Shown one piece after another: positions 1-8,018 of a DNA stretch of 64,000 bases. The notes below the pieces were generated by a model that worked only from the letters and a program-made list of their open reading frames with translations, made no database searches and was not told the origin of the DNA. The stretch lies in NCBI RefSeq assembly GCF_900167455.1, contig NZ_FUWJ01000019.1, positions 1 through 64,000 of the forward strand, read 5' to 3'. The first letter of the stretch is position 1. The number at the start of each line of letters is the position of its first letter. The position numbers and the translations under genes were made by a program. This stretch comes from Enhydrobacter aerosaccus (GTDB lineage: Bacteria; Pseudomonadota; Alphaproteobacteria; Reyranellales; Reyranellaceae).

Positions 1-1215
1 CTGGTGAAGCCAAGCGGCTCGCGACTCTGGAACCAGGCGTACCGGTTCGGCGGGAAGCAGAAGAAGCTGTCCCACGGCGCCTATCCGTCGGTATCCCTTG
101 CCACGGCGCGTCTGCTCCGCGACGAGGCCAGGAAGCTGTTGGCCTCAGGAGTTGACCCTGGGGCCAACAAGAAGGCTGCGAAACTGACCGCCGTCATCTC
201 AGTCAACAACACCTTCGGGCGCATTGCCGAGGAGTATCTACAGCGCATCGAGGACGAGGGGGCTGCCGAGTCCACCGTTAAGAAGAACCGATGGATGCTT
301 GTCGATCTTGCCGGTCCCGATCTTGGTACCCGACCAATCGCGGATATCACCCCGGCGGAAATTCTCGTGTTGCTCCAACGGATCGAACGCAGTGGGCGCC
401 GAGAGACGGCGCGGCGGTTGCGCGGCTTGATCGGTACTGTCTTCCGGCTCGGTGTCTCGACGTTGCGAGCCGAGAACGATCCCACTCATTTGCTGCGCGG
501 TGCCTTGAAGGCACCCAAGGTTCAGCATCGGGCCGCCATAACCGATGAAAAGCAACTTGGTGCTCTTCTGGCGGCCATAGACGCTTATGACGGTTGGTCG
601 ACGCTTCGGTGCGCCCTTCAGTTCACGGCGTTGACATTCGCGCGCCCCGGCGAGGTCCGCGGCGCAACGTGGGCAGAGATCGACCTGGAGGGAGCGATCT
701 GGCGCATCGACGGCGCTCGCACCAAAGTGCGCCGGCCCCATGACGTGCCGCTGTCGCGGCAGGCGCTCGATGTGCTGCGCGATGTGAAAGAGATCGCGCC
801 CAAGAGCCTGCTTGTGTTCCCCGCTATCCGCTCCAATGCACGCCCTCTCTCGGAAAACGCCATGAACGCCGCGCTGAGGCGCATGGGCTTTACGCAGGAT
901 GAGATGACCGCACACGGTTTCCGGGCGGCGGCGAGCTCGATATTGAATGAACGGGGTTTCCGGCCCGACGTCATTGAGGCCGCGCTCGGGCATCAGGATC
1001 AGAACGAAATCCGGCGTACCTACAATCGAGCGAGTTATTGGTCCGAGCGGATTGAGTTGATGCAGGCGTGGGCCAACTGTCTCGATCAATTGAAGCAAAC
1101 GCCTGACGAAAAAACGTCAGTGGTAGGCTGGATGGACCAGCGCAGTGGCCTCAGCGGACGTCACCGACCTCTTCCGTCGGTCGCCACGTCACGGGGTTTG
1201 CGACCCAGCGATTGA
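1..1215 (+). CDS. P4-type tyrosine integrase (5' end outside window)
   Basis: Site-specific tyrosine recombinase that would integrate and excise the element, most often at a tRNA 3' end in this family. The reading frame is open to base 1, and its first residues (LVKPSGSRLW) match the end of the usual N-terminal DUF4102 arm-binding domain, so about 30 residues lie outside the window. The SAM-like core-binding domain follows at about residues 70-150. The catalytic set is visible: Arg in ARPGEVR, His/Arg in HGFR, His in LGHQ and the Tyr nucleophile in RRTYNR. The gene points into the element, so the attachment site should lie to the left of the window. Its last 65 bases overlap the convergent alpA gene. 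Family assignment is firm; the attachment gene cannot be seen. Confidence 0.93.
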   Translation: MVKPSGSRLWNQAYRFGGKQKKLSHGAYPSVSLATARLLRDEARKLLASGVDPGANKKAAKLTAVISVNNTFGRIAEEYLQRIEDEGAAESTVKKNRWMLVDLAGPDLGTRPIADITPAEILVLLQRIERSGRRETARRLRGLIGTVFRLGVSTLRAENDPTHLLRGALKAPKVQHRAAITDEKQLGALLAAIDAYDGWSTLRCALQFTALTFARPGEVRGATWAEIDLEGAIWRIDGARTKVRRPHDVPLSRQALDVLRDVKEIAPKSLLVFPAIRSNARPLSENAMNAALRRMGFTQDEMTAHGFRAAASSILNERGFRPDVIEAALGHQDQNEIRRTYNRASYWSERIELMQAWANCLDQLKQTPDEKTSVVGWMDQRSGLSGRHRPLPSVATSRGLRPSD

Positions 1216-1366
1216 CGTCGGATTCCCTCCAGCCGGCGGCGTTGATGCTGATCCTGATCTGCGGCGGAAACGTACCGTCGGCGATCTTGCGATAGATGGT
1301 GGATCGGGACAGGCCCGTCCGGACGAGGAGAGTGTTCAGGCGGACGATACGGTCTGGTGCGGGCAT
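1151..1366 (-). CDS. AlpA family regulator / excisionase-like HTH protein
   Basis: A 71-residue winged-HTH protein of the AlpA (phage_AlpA) family. The diagnostic segment TGLSRSTIYRKIADGTFP is the recognition helix and wing, followed by a WRESDVNRWV-like tail. AlpA proteins activate integrase expression or act as recombination directionality factors on P4-type elements, so its place beside the integrase fits a role in excision. It is antisense to the integrase and overlaps its 3' 65 bases, so transcription of one could interfere with the other. A purine-rich AGGAG lies about 12 bases upstream of the ATG at 1366. Confidence 0.85.
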   Translation of the reverse strand: MPAPDRIVRLNTLLVRTGLSRSTIYRKIADGTFPPQIRISINAAGWRESDVNRWVANPVTWRPTEEVGDVR

Positions 1367-1672
1367 GACGGTCCTGGCTCCTAGTGGGTGTTTATGACTG
1401 CGCCTGAGCCAGACAAAACAAGTGCTTACATGCGCGCAAGTGGGTTTAGGGTGTCATCGTAGTCTGCCGTACAGGCGGCGGAAAACAGGCGGGAATAAAG
1501 TCCGATGCCCGGCTGCTCCAAGGTCGGCGCCGTACTGAAGGCAAGTTCCTGATAATTTTCGCTGATGTTGGCACTCGATGGCGGAAGGTTAAGAGGTCTT
1601 GCCCGTGCGTCAGATTCAAGACGTCTCGAGCTAACTCAAGAACGAAACTCTGCAGGCACCAATGCCTGTAAG
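1367..1672. other. Intergenic region between alpA and the XRE regulator
   Basis: This 306-bp stretch has no convincing ORF. It must hold the alpA promoter on the minus strand. An AGGAG ribosome-binding site near the right edge of alpA can be seen, and direct CAAGTG motifs occur near 1419 and 1437. I see no tRNA, terminator with a U-tract or attachment-site repeat in it. Confidence 0.4.
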
Positions 1673-1909
1673 TCAGTTGCGAGACTTCGATTTGTGGCCT
1701 GACGGCATTTTCAGCAGGTCGGCTGGCTCGACCTTGAGTGCGTCTGCAAGGCGACCAATGACGTTGAGGCTGGCGTAGAATTCGCCCTTTTCGAGCTGAC
1801 TCATGTAGCTGCGGCTAACGCTTGCCTGATGAGCTAGCTCTTCCTGAGATAACCCCTTTGCATTGCGCAATCGCCGCAAGTTGGCGGCGAACACGTCCCG
1901 CAAATCCAT
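1673..1909 (-). CDS. XRE/Cro-type HTH transcriptional regulator
   Basis: A 78-residue single-domain repressor of the XRE (HTH_3) family. Residues 7-62 carry the five-helix fold, with the turn and recognition helix in SQEELAHQASVSRSYMSQLEKG. The C-terminal tail is short and basic (GHKSKSRN). It reads leftwards, divergent from the DUF2285 gene at 2148. The 238-bp gap between them (1910-2147) is the likely place for the operators it binds. In ICEs of this type such repressors keep excision and transfer genes silent; that role is inferred from position. Confidence 0.85.
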   Translation of the reverse strand: MDLRDVFAANLRRLRNAKGLSQEELAHQASVSRSYMSQLEKGEFYASLNVIGRLADALKVEPADLLKMPSGHKSKSRN

Positions 1910-2147
1910 GTCGACAGCGAAGCCGACGGCTCGATATATGGCACCTCGATATATTGAACAAAATGAGCGATCCGGCCATTATTCGGCGCTGTTAGAGGAA
2001 GTCTGGCGGAGGCGTCTTTGGCAAGCGTCACAGCAGCAGCTTTAATGTGAGGCGCCGGATGGTGGCTTGAGTGGCCGCTATCACGATCTGACTTCCACAC
2101 GAATGCGGAGGCACCAGAGCTCTGCGCTGGATTGAACGGAAACCTCC

Positions 2148-2411
2148 ATGACCAAAGTTTCGTTCGACGATGTTCCACCCAAAAGTTCGACCGTCACTTC
2201 CTATGACGAGCGACATGCTGGAACGTATCTCCGCTTGCTGGACGCGGAGTCCGCCGGCGCCGATTGGCGTGAAGTCGTAATGGTTCTATTCGGCCTGGAT
2301 CCTGTGAACGAGCCGGAGCGGTCGCGCCTCATTTACGATGGTCATCTCGCGCGCGCGCGGTGGATGCGTGATTCGGGCTTCAAGCACCTGCTTCGCCCCC
2401 AAGGGCATTGA
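2148..2411 (+). CDS. Small DUF2285 (RovC-like DNA-binding domain) protein
   Basis: An 87-residue protein matching the C-terminal DNA-binding domain of the DUF2285/RovC-like family: a TSYDERHAGTYLRLLDAE start, a central ADWREV segment, and the closing pattern SRLIYDGHLARARWM..GFKHLLR. It probably binds DNA near this control region. It lies upstream of a second DUF6499/DUF2285 gene, a tandem often seen next to integrases in alphaproteobacterial ICEs, where such proteins regulate transfer. The ATG at 2148 is preceded only by a weak purine stretch (GGAAACC). Confidence 0.75.
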   Translation: MTKVSFDDVPPKSSTVTSYDERHAGTYLRLLDAESAGADWREVVMVLFGLDPVNEPERSRLIYDGHLARARWMRDSGFKHLLRPQGH

Positions 2412-2515
2412 ACCCAAACGATTGATTTGGGGTGTCGTGCAATGCAAATTAGTGACTACCGAAGGTAGTGTTCCTGGTATAGATACGGAGCATATGTTGC
2501 GTGCTTGAGGAGCGT

Positions 2516-3296
2516 ATGGCGGGGGAACCTGATTGGCGCGATGCCAGCGCCTACGATCTGAGCCAGCTTGACCGCCTTGCCATCGCCTGGGAATTCCTGC
2601 GCCGCAATCCCCGCTATAGAGACGACTATGAGAAGTTGATGGCCGAGCTCGACCTCGAGGCCCGTGCGGCCTTGGCTGAGCGCTGGGGGTTATCCTTTTG
2701 TAGTGGATCCGGACCTCAGTATGGCGAAGGCAGAAATAGTATGGCGGCCGGAGGTCGTCGGCATCAGCGTGGTCCTGGTCAATGCCCCCGCTGACTTTGT
2801 CGCCACGACGTTAGCCGGCAAGGTTCTGACACGCCGCGTCGCAGGGGAGAGGCTCGCCAGCAACCGTCGCCATCTCCATATCGAAGATGCCGGCGGCAGT
2901 CACCATGTCTGGCTGATAGAAGCATCTTCCGGTGCGTCACTGGCAGCGCTAGTGCCTTTGGATGACACGGCATCGTTGCGAATTGCGGGCCTCAGGCGCT
3001 TCCATCGTCTCATAGACGGGCAAAAATCGGGGCGCATGCCATCGGCCTGGCAACTGACGCCAAGGCTACGACGCAGATTGGTTCTGATGATCCGGGCCTT
3101 GGATGCCCTACCTGCCAAGGCCTCCTACCGCGATATGGCATTGGTGTTCTATGGGCCGGCCGCTGTCTCCAGAGATCCGTGGAAGACATCCTCGCTGCGC
3201 GGCCAGACCATCCGATTGGTCAAGGACGCAATCTCGATCAGAGATGGCGGCTATCGGCAATTGCTAAAGGGAGGCACCGGAACCGGGAGGGGGTGA
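2516..3296 (+). pseudogene. DUF6499 + DUF2285 transcriptional regulator, frameshifted
   Basis: Two overlapping frames together rebuild one regulator of about 260 residues. The first frame, from ATG 2516 with a GAGGAG site just upstream, encodes the N-terminal DUF6499 domain (EPDWRDASAYDL, AWEFLRRNPRYR). The second frame encodes a middle segment (IVWRPEVVG) and a C-terminal DUF2285 domain ending GYRQLLKGG. The switch must fall between about 2685 and 2699, where a run of five G (2685-2689) and a run of four T (2696-2699) lie; loss of one base in either restores WGLSF/VVDPDL or WGYPFVVDPDL. A homopolymer error in sequencing or assembly is as likely as a true mutation; programmed frameshifting cannot be ruled out. 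Confidence 0.7.
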
Positions 3297-3410
3297 CGTT
3301 TCCGTTGTTGCGCCAGTCCGTCATCCCCGCTGCCGAATGTTGTTCGCCATCGTGATCGCCAACGCGCTGCTGATCTCTCCAGTAGCCCGGAGCATCATGG
3401 AGTATCTCCC

Positions 3411-3692
3411 ATGGCCGATCCGATGGCGGGCTTGCCGCCGCGCTACTTGCGCACATCTGAGGCTGCCCGCTTTCTAAGCCTTTCTGACCGTACACTGGAG
3501 AAGCACCGCACGTACGGCACTGGCCCGAAGTATCGAAAGATCGGCGGCCGGGTCGTCTACACCGTCGAGGATTTGCAGACCTGGGCCAACCAAGGCACGC
3601 GCAGCTCGACCTCTGAAATTCTGACGACACCGGTACTGCCGGCAAAGCGTCATGCGGCACCCCCGCCCGCATTGAACAGGGGCCGCCCGTGA
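3411..3692 (+). CDS. Helix-turn-helix (MerR/excisionase-like) protein
   Basis: A 93-residue protein with one winged-HTH domain (residues 11-60): YLRTSEAARFLSLSDRTLEKHR then GPKYRKIGGRVVYTVEDLQTW, the HTH_17/excisionase pattern. The tail from about residue 62 is Ser/Thr/Pro-rich and probably disordered. Its stop overlaps the repA start (ATG at 3689), so the two are likely co-translated. In related ICE and plasmid modules a small HTH protein of this kind precedes replication initiator A; regulation of repA or help at the origin is a reasonable guess. Confidence 0.75.
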   Translation: MADPMAGLPPRYLRTSEAARFLSLSDRTLEKHRTYGTGPKYRKIGGRVVYTVEDLQTWANQGTRSSTSEILTTPVLPAKRHAAPPPALNRGRP

Positions 3693-4579
3693 TGGATGCG
3701 GTCTCCAGCATCCACCGTCGACCCGAGCGGAGTGCCGGGCGCGGCGAGCTCGATCTGTTCAGAGCACTGCCGGGCCTATTCGCGGTGCGCGATTCCCAGG
3801 AGCTGATGAGCTTTCCGTTCTTCTCGCTCGCAAAATCGAAGCGCGTAGTGCCGATCGACTATCAGACTAGTTCGGTCGTCATCCGCGTTGAAGCCGTTCC
3901 CGAACATGGCATGGCGACCATCTGGGATGCGGACGTCCTGATCTGGGCGGCATCGCAGATCGTTGAGGCTCGGGATGCCGGCCTCAAGACATCGCGTCTT
4001 ATGGCGGCCACTCCTTACGAAATTCTCACGTTCGTACGCCGCGGTACAAGCACACGGGACTACACGCGCCTGAGAGCGGCTCTCGATCGGTTGCAATCCA
4101 CCACCATCGTGACCTCGATACGACAACCACTCGAACGCCGACGCCACCGCTTCTCGTGGATCAACGAATGGAAGGAGATGGCCGACGCGCAAGGCCGGCC
4201 CCGCGGGCTCGAGTTGATCTTGCCTGATTGGTTCTATGCGGGTGTGATGGATGCATCGCTGGTGCTCACAATCGATCGAGCCTACTTCGATTTGACGGGC
4301 GGGCTGGAGCGCTGGCTTTACCGGTTGGTCCGGAAGCACGGCGGGCGACAGCCAGCTGGCTGGAGCTTCGATGTCGTATATCTCCACGCCAAATCCGGCA
4401 GCCTCTCTCCCCTAAAGCACTTCGCCTACGATCTGCGCGAAATTGTGCGCGGACAGCGTCTGCCCGGCTACCGCCTTGTCATGCAAAGGGGCCGCGATGG
4501 CGAACGTCTTCAGTTTGCGCCCGTTCGATCGGGAATGAGTTCTTATCGCCGGGCACATCTGCCTGGGGACAAGCTGTGA
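3689..4579 (+). CDS. repA: Replication initiator protein A
   Basis: A 296-residue initiator of the RPA (replication initiator protein A) family. Typical motifs are LDLFRALPGLFAVRDSQELMSFPFFSLAKSKR at residues 21-52, a WDADVLIWAASQI segment, LMAATPYEILTFVRRGTS, and WFYAGV...LTIDRAYFDLTGGLERWLYRLVRKH. These match winged-helix plasmid initiators that bind iterons and open an origin. The start overlaps the preceding HTH gene by 4 bases and the stop overlaps a GTG start for topA, so the three form a replication operon. Three iterons lie within 70 bases of its stop. Its presence suggests the excised element can replicate autonomously. Confidence 0.87.
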   Translation: MMDAVSSIHRRPERSAGRGELDLFRALPGLFAVRDSQELMSFPFFSLAKSKRVVPIDYQTSSVVIRVEAVPEHGMATIWDADVLIWAASQIVEARDAGLKTSRLMAATPYEILTFVRRGTSTRDYTRLRAALDRLQSTTIVTSIRQPLERRRHRFSWINEWKEMADAQGRPRGLELILPDWFYAGVMDASLVLTIDRAYFDLTGGLERWLYRLVRKHGGRQPAGWSFDVVYLHAKSGSLSPLKHFAYDLREIVRGQRLPGYRLVMQRGRDGERLQFAPVRSGMSSYRRAHLPGDKL

Positions 4580-6849
4580 GCGCCCTCGTGCCATCGGGTA
4601 CCACGACTGTCGTGCCATCGGGGACCCGACCTTCGTGCGATCGGGGACCGAATCCCGCCAAATTATACGGCGCTCCAAGGGTTTACGACGCTCCTAACTT
4701 AACTAACCAGGATTCCTTCGGAATCCGTCTAACGGAGCGCCACGACGGCTTATATGGGGGTAAACCTCTCCGAAGCGTCCGATCGGGCGAGGCCGCTCAA
4801 GGAGAGCGCCGCAAGCTCCTCATCATCGAATCGCCCGGGAAGCGCCGACGCCTTGCAGCCATCCTCGGTAGGGGGTGGTTGGTCGAGGCGACCGCGGGGC
4901 ACGTCCGGGACTTGCCGAGCGAGGGAATGAGCGTCGAGGGGCCGCCCGACTTCATCCCGTCCTATCAGGTGATCCCGCGCAAGCACGACACACTGCGTCG
5001 GCTGTCGCGCCTCGTTGTCGGCGCCGAGGTCTACCTGGCAACAGACCCGGATCGGGAAGGCGAAAGCATCGCCTGGCACGTTGCCGACGTGCTGGGCCTG
5101 CAGGCGCCGAAGCGCGTCCGCTTCACCGAACTATCGGAGGCGACCGTCAAGGCCGCTGTCGCGAAGCCCGAGCGCATCGATATGGCGCTGGTCGAGGCGC
5201 AGGAAGTGCGCCGCGTCTGGGACCGGCTCGTTGGCTACACAGTGAGCCCGGCACTGTCCCGTCGCTACGGCGGGTCATGGTCGGCGGGACGGGTGCAGAG
5301 CCCGGCCGTTCGCCTCGTCGTCGAGCGCGAGCGCGAGATCCGCGACTTCCAGGCCGCGACCTACTTCAACGTTCGGCTGTATGGGCAGAGCGCAGAAGGG
5401 ACCTGGTGGCTCGATCTCGTCGGCGACGGCACGCAACCGGACGGCCGATTGACGACACGGGCTGTCGCCGATCGCCTCGCCGTGCTGGAGAGCGTCGCCG
5501 TCACGCACTGCGCCGACGAGGTGGAGCGCGAGAATCCGCCGCCGCCGTTCACCACGTCGAGCCTTCAGCAGGCGGCCAGCGTCGAACTGAAGTTCGCGCC
5601 CGAGAAGACGATGGAGCTGGCCCAAGCGCTCTATGAGCACGGCCACATCACCTACCATCGGACCGACAACCCCAACCTGGGCGACGGGGTCCTTGGCGCC
5701 GTCACCGAAGTAGCGGAGGCGCTGGGTTTTCGCTGCGTGGGCACGTTGCGCCAGTTTCCAGTGCCGCGCTCGGCGCAGCGTGGGCACCTGGGCATCGCTC
5801 CCAGCGCCTGGGAGCGGCACGCCGCCGGCGAAACGGCGGATGAGCGCAAGCTCTACGCCATGATCTGGCGCCGCGCGCTCGCCTCGCAGCTCGAGGCCGC
5901 GGCCTATCTGGTGCGACGCGTCGAGGCCTCCGGCGTCGATCTGGGGAAGCGGGCGGTGCAGTTCGTCGGCCGCCGCCGCGTCCTCCAGTCGCCCGGTTGG
6001 CGGGCGCTCATGCTGCCCGGGGTCGAGGCGTTGTACGACGCCGAAGACCCGGAAACACCGCAAGCGGCAGAACGCGACTCCGACAATGCGCTGCCGCTGG
6101 TGAAGAAGGGCGGTTGGCTGCGCGTCGGTCGCGGCGAAGTGGAGGAGAAGAAGACCCGCGCGCCGCAGCGCTATTCGGAAGCCTCGTTGATCCGCCGCCT
6201 GGAGCGGGAAGGGGTTGGCCGTCCCGCGACCTATGCCGAGATCCTGCGGCGCATTCGGAATGCCGAGTATGTCGAGCTGAAGCGGCGTCGCCTGCATGCG
6301 ACGCCGCGCGGCGAACAATTGATCGACGCCCTGGCGGGACGGTTCGGCTTCGTCGACCTGGCTTATACGCGCGAGGTCGAGGAACAGTTGGACGGTATCG
6401 CTGCCGGCGAGAAGCAGCGTAATGCCGTGCTCGGCGCCTTCTACGACCGGCTGATGGATGAAGTGAGCGGCTTCGACTTCGGATGTCCGGTCTGCCGCAA
6501 GCGCCCGCTGCGCCACATGGTCGGCGCCGATCGCGAGACCGGCGCGACCTATGACTATTGGGTGTGCCTCGGCGAGCGCAAAGGCGATTGCGATGGCGCG
6601 TTCGCCGACAAGGACGGCTCGCCGGACATCGATCGTCCATTGGAGCGCCGGGCTTCGGCCCCGGCACCATCGTCCGGCACGCCCTGCCCCAAATGCGGCG
6701 CGGCGAAGCTGCGCCTGATTCCTGGCGGCGTGAGCGCCGGAGGCAAGCGTTACGGCGCGTTCTGGCGCTGCGATGCGCCGCGCTGCGGCGAGAAGTTCTG
6801 GGACAAGCCGAACACACGGGCCAATGCGCCGAAGGAGGTTGTCAAATGA
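4576..6849 (+). CDS. topA: Type IA DNA topoisomerase (TopA-like); start uncertain
   Basis: Relaxes negatively supercoiled DNA. A Toprim domain opens the enzyme (LLIIESPGK, ATDPDREGESIAWH), followed by GRVQSPAVRLVVERE and the active-site region HITYHRTDN, whose Tyr is the expected nucleophile. Two C-terminal Cys4-type zinc modules follow (CPVC...CLGERKGDC and CPKCG...CDAPRCG). No ATG lies near the conserved N-terminus. In-frame GTG codons occur at 4576, 4588 and 4612; I chose 4576 because it forms a GTGA overlap with the repA stop and has GGGGA upstream. This places the iterons inside the translated leader. Element-borne TopA copies accompany RepA or TraA and may help process transferred DNA. 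Function is firm, start is not. Confidence 0.9.
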   Translation: MSALVPSGTTTVVPSGTRPSCDRGPNPAKLYGAPRVYDAPNLTNQDSFGIRLTERHDGLYGGKPLRSVRSGEAAQGERRKLLIIESPGKRRRLAAILGRGWLVEATAGHVRDLPSEGMSVEGPPDFIPSYQVIPRKHDTLRRLSRLVVGAEVYLATDPDREGESIAWHVADVLGLQAPKRVRFTELSEATVKAAVAKPERIDMALVEAQEVRRVWDRLVGYTVSPALSRRYGGSWSAGRVQSPAVRLVVEREREIRDFQAATYFNVRLYGQSAEGTWWLDLVGDGTQPDGRLTTRAVADRLAVLESVAVTHCADEVERENPPPPFTTSSLQQAASVELKFAPEKTMELAQALYEHGHITYHRTDNPNLGDGVLGAVTEVAEALGFRCVGTLRQFPVPRSAQRGHLGIAPSAWERHAAGETADERKLYAMIWRRALASQLEAAAYLVRRVEASGVDLGKRAVQFVGRRRVLQSPGWRALMLPGVEALYDAEDPETPQAAERDSDNALPLVKKGGWLRVGRGEVEEKKTRAPQRYSEASLIRRLEREGVGRPATYAEILRRIRNAEYVELKRRRLHATPRGEQLIDALAGRFGFVDLAYTREVEEQLDGIAAGEKQRNAVLGAFYDRLMDEVSGFDFGCPVCRKRPLRHMVGADRETGATYDYWVCLGERKGDCDGAFADKDGSPDIDRPLERRASAPAPSSGTPCPKCGAAKLRLIPGGVSAGGKRYGAFWRCDAPRCGEKFWDKPNTRANAPKEVVK
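4586..4649 (+). repeat. Three iterons, probable RepA-binding origin
   Basis: Three 17-bp direct repeats of consensus TCGTGCSATCGGGKACC begin at 4586, 4610 and 4633, giving a pitch of 24 and 23 bp (about two helical turns, so all face the same side). Copies 1 and 2 differ at one base, and copies 2 and 3 at one base. They directly follow repA, where iteron origins of RPA-type replicons are expected. That RepA binds them is inference. Confidence 0.75.
4669..4741. other. Nested inverted repeats downstream of the iterons
   Basis: Outer arms GGCGCTCC (4669-4676) and GGAGCGCC (4734-4741) are perfect complements. Inside them GGATTCC (4710-4716), a 3-base loop, and GGAATCC (4720-4726) form a 7-bp hairpin. 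The interval is locally A+T-rich (TTAACTTAACTAACC type) compared with its surroundings. This fits the unwinding part of an iteron origin, or a translation-controlling structure just before the first conserved topoisomerase residues. Confidence 0.5.
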
Positions 6850-7412
6850 CTCGCAATCGATCGGCGGCGCTTTGCGCGTCGCTGCTAGCATCGGCCCTTG
6901 CGAGCGGGCCGTGCTTCGCTCAATCGGCAGCACAGGCCGCATCGGCGGCACCGCCGCAGGCGGTCGTGCCGGCAGCCCCTGCGGCGCCGGCATCGTTCCA
7001 GGCGCCGCGTATCGCCCTCGATCGCGGTGCCACGAGTTGCGTCGGCCTGATGCAAGACGCGCTCAAGCTCACGGTCGAACCGGAGCATCAGGAGCTGTCG
7101 TCCTGGCATCCGACGCAACCGGACTCGCGCACCTTTTGGTCGGTCCAGGTCGATCGCGGCGGCGCGCGCGGGTCGTTCGTCGGCGTCACGCCGACGGAGG
7201 ATCGTCACTGCGACGCTGAAACGGTCCGCGTCAGCTACCTCAAGCAGGACTGCAAGGCAGTCATTGCGGCGCAAGGCAAGTCGGCAGCGGCAGCGATGCC
7301 GATGGGCGAGGCGACGATCATCCAGCGCGACGTGAATGGACGGCTCGCGATGTTCCTGCCGGGCGGCCAGGGCTGCGTTCTGGTCGAAATGGCGACGCTT
7401 TACGGCCGCTGA
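6846..7412 (+). CDS. Secreted hypothetical protein, T4SS-linked
   Basis: A 188-residue protein starting with ATG overlapping the topA stop (ATGA). It has a clear signal peptide (LCASLLASALASGPCFAQS), an Ala/Pro-rich linker to about residue 60, and a compact domain with cysteines in TSCVGLM, RHCDAE, QDCKAV and GQGCVL. A periplasmic or surface location is likely. I do not recognise the family. It opens the run of genes leading into virB1, so it is probably an accessory protein of the conjugation system. Confidence 0.7.
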   Translation: MTRNRSAALCASLLASALASGPCFAQSAAQAASAAPPQAVVPAAPAAPASFQAPRIALDRGATSCVGLMQDALKLTVEPEHQELSSWHPTQPDSRTFWSVQVDRGGARGSFVGVTPTEDRHCDAETVRVSYLKQDCKAVIAAQGKSAAAAMPMGEATIIQRDVNGRLAMFLPGGQGCVLVEMATLYGR

Positions 7413-7424
7413 ATGGAGGGGGCG

Positions 7425-8018
7425 ATGACACACGACAATAACGATCACAACGATCTCGAGCCCGTTCACGATGCCGGCGTCATGCCGATGCCGCACGTCG
7501 AGGAAAAGGCGCGGACGGAAATCGACGGGGCGGTGTTGGCGATCGTGCGGGCTTCGCGGCAGATCGCGGAAGCCGCCGAAATGGTCGTCGAAGATGCGAA
7601 GCGCAGCCTCAAAGCGGCGCACGATCTGAGGGAAGCGCACGCCGCCCAGACAGCGGCGCCGGCGCTCCCGCCGCCGGCCCCGCCGCCGCAACCGGCCGTG
7701 GCGGCTCAAGCGTCAGTTCGTCCGCAGGCCGCGCTAAGCGCGCCGCGCCGCGTCCAGGCGCCGGTCGAACCGGCGTTCCCGGCCGCGAGCGCCGTCTCCG
7801 TCATCGGACGCGCATCGGCCATTCCGCCCTGGGCGGTCGCGGCGGGGATCGGCTTCGTTGCTCTGCTGGGGCTCGGTGCTTTTGCTGTCGATCGCTTCAC
7901 GTCCTCGCGGTCGCAGGACGTGTTGATGTCGGCGCCGCCGCCGGCTGCGGCAGCGCCGTTGCGGCTGCCGTCGCAGGACCAGATCCCGGATCGCTACCTG
8001 CCGCAGGAGCGCCGTTGA
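7425..8018 (+). CDS. Single-pass membrane protein, proline/alanine-rich
   Basis: A 197-residue protein. ATG at 7425 is preferred over 7413 because GGAGGGGG lies a few bases before it. The N-terminal 70 residues are charged and helical (ILAIVRASRQIAEAAEMVVEDAKRSLKAAHDLREAH), then comes a long Ala/Pro linker, a single hydrophobic segment (WAVAAGIGFVALLGLGAFAV) near residues 140-160, and a short Pro-rich tail. Its TGA shares a base with the ATG of virB1. It is of unknown function; the topology suggests a cytoplasmic helical domain anchored in the inner membrane. Confidence 0.65.
   Translation: MTHDNNDHNDLEPVHDAGVMPMPHVEEKARTEIDGAVLAIVRASRQIAEAAEMVVEDAKRSLKAAHDLREAHAAQTAAPALPPPAPPPQPAVAAQASVRPQAALSAPRRVQAPVEPAFPAASAVSVIGRASAIPPWAVAAGIGFVALLGLGAFAVDRFTSSRSQDVLMSAPPPAAAAPLRLPSQDQIPDRYLPQERR

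Noticed and set aside
238-1098. Long minus-strand frame opposite the integrase
   Set aside because: It is a shadow of the integrase; no family motif, no ribosome-binding site and low-complexity composition.
4228-4575. Open frame extending the topoisomerase gene upstream into repA
   Set aside because: It overlaps the well-supported repA gene, its translation shows no homology, and the conserved topoisomerase sequence begins only after 4750.
5275-6993. 572-codon minus-strand frame opposite topA
   Set aside because: High-GC shadow frame; the plus strand encodes a clear topoisomerase.
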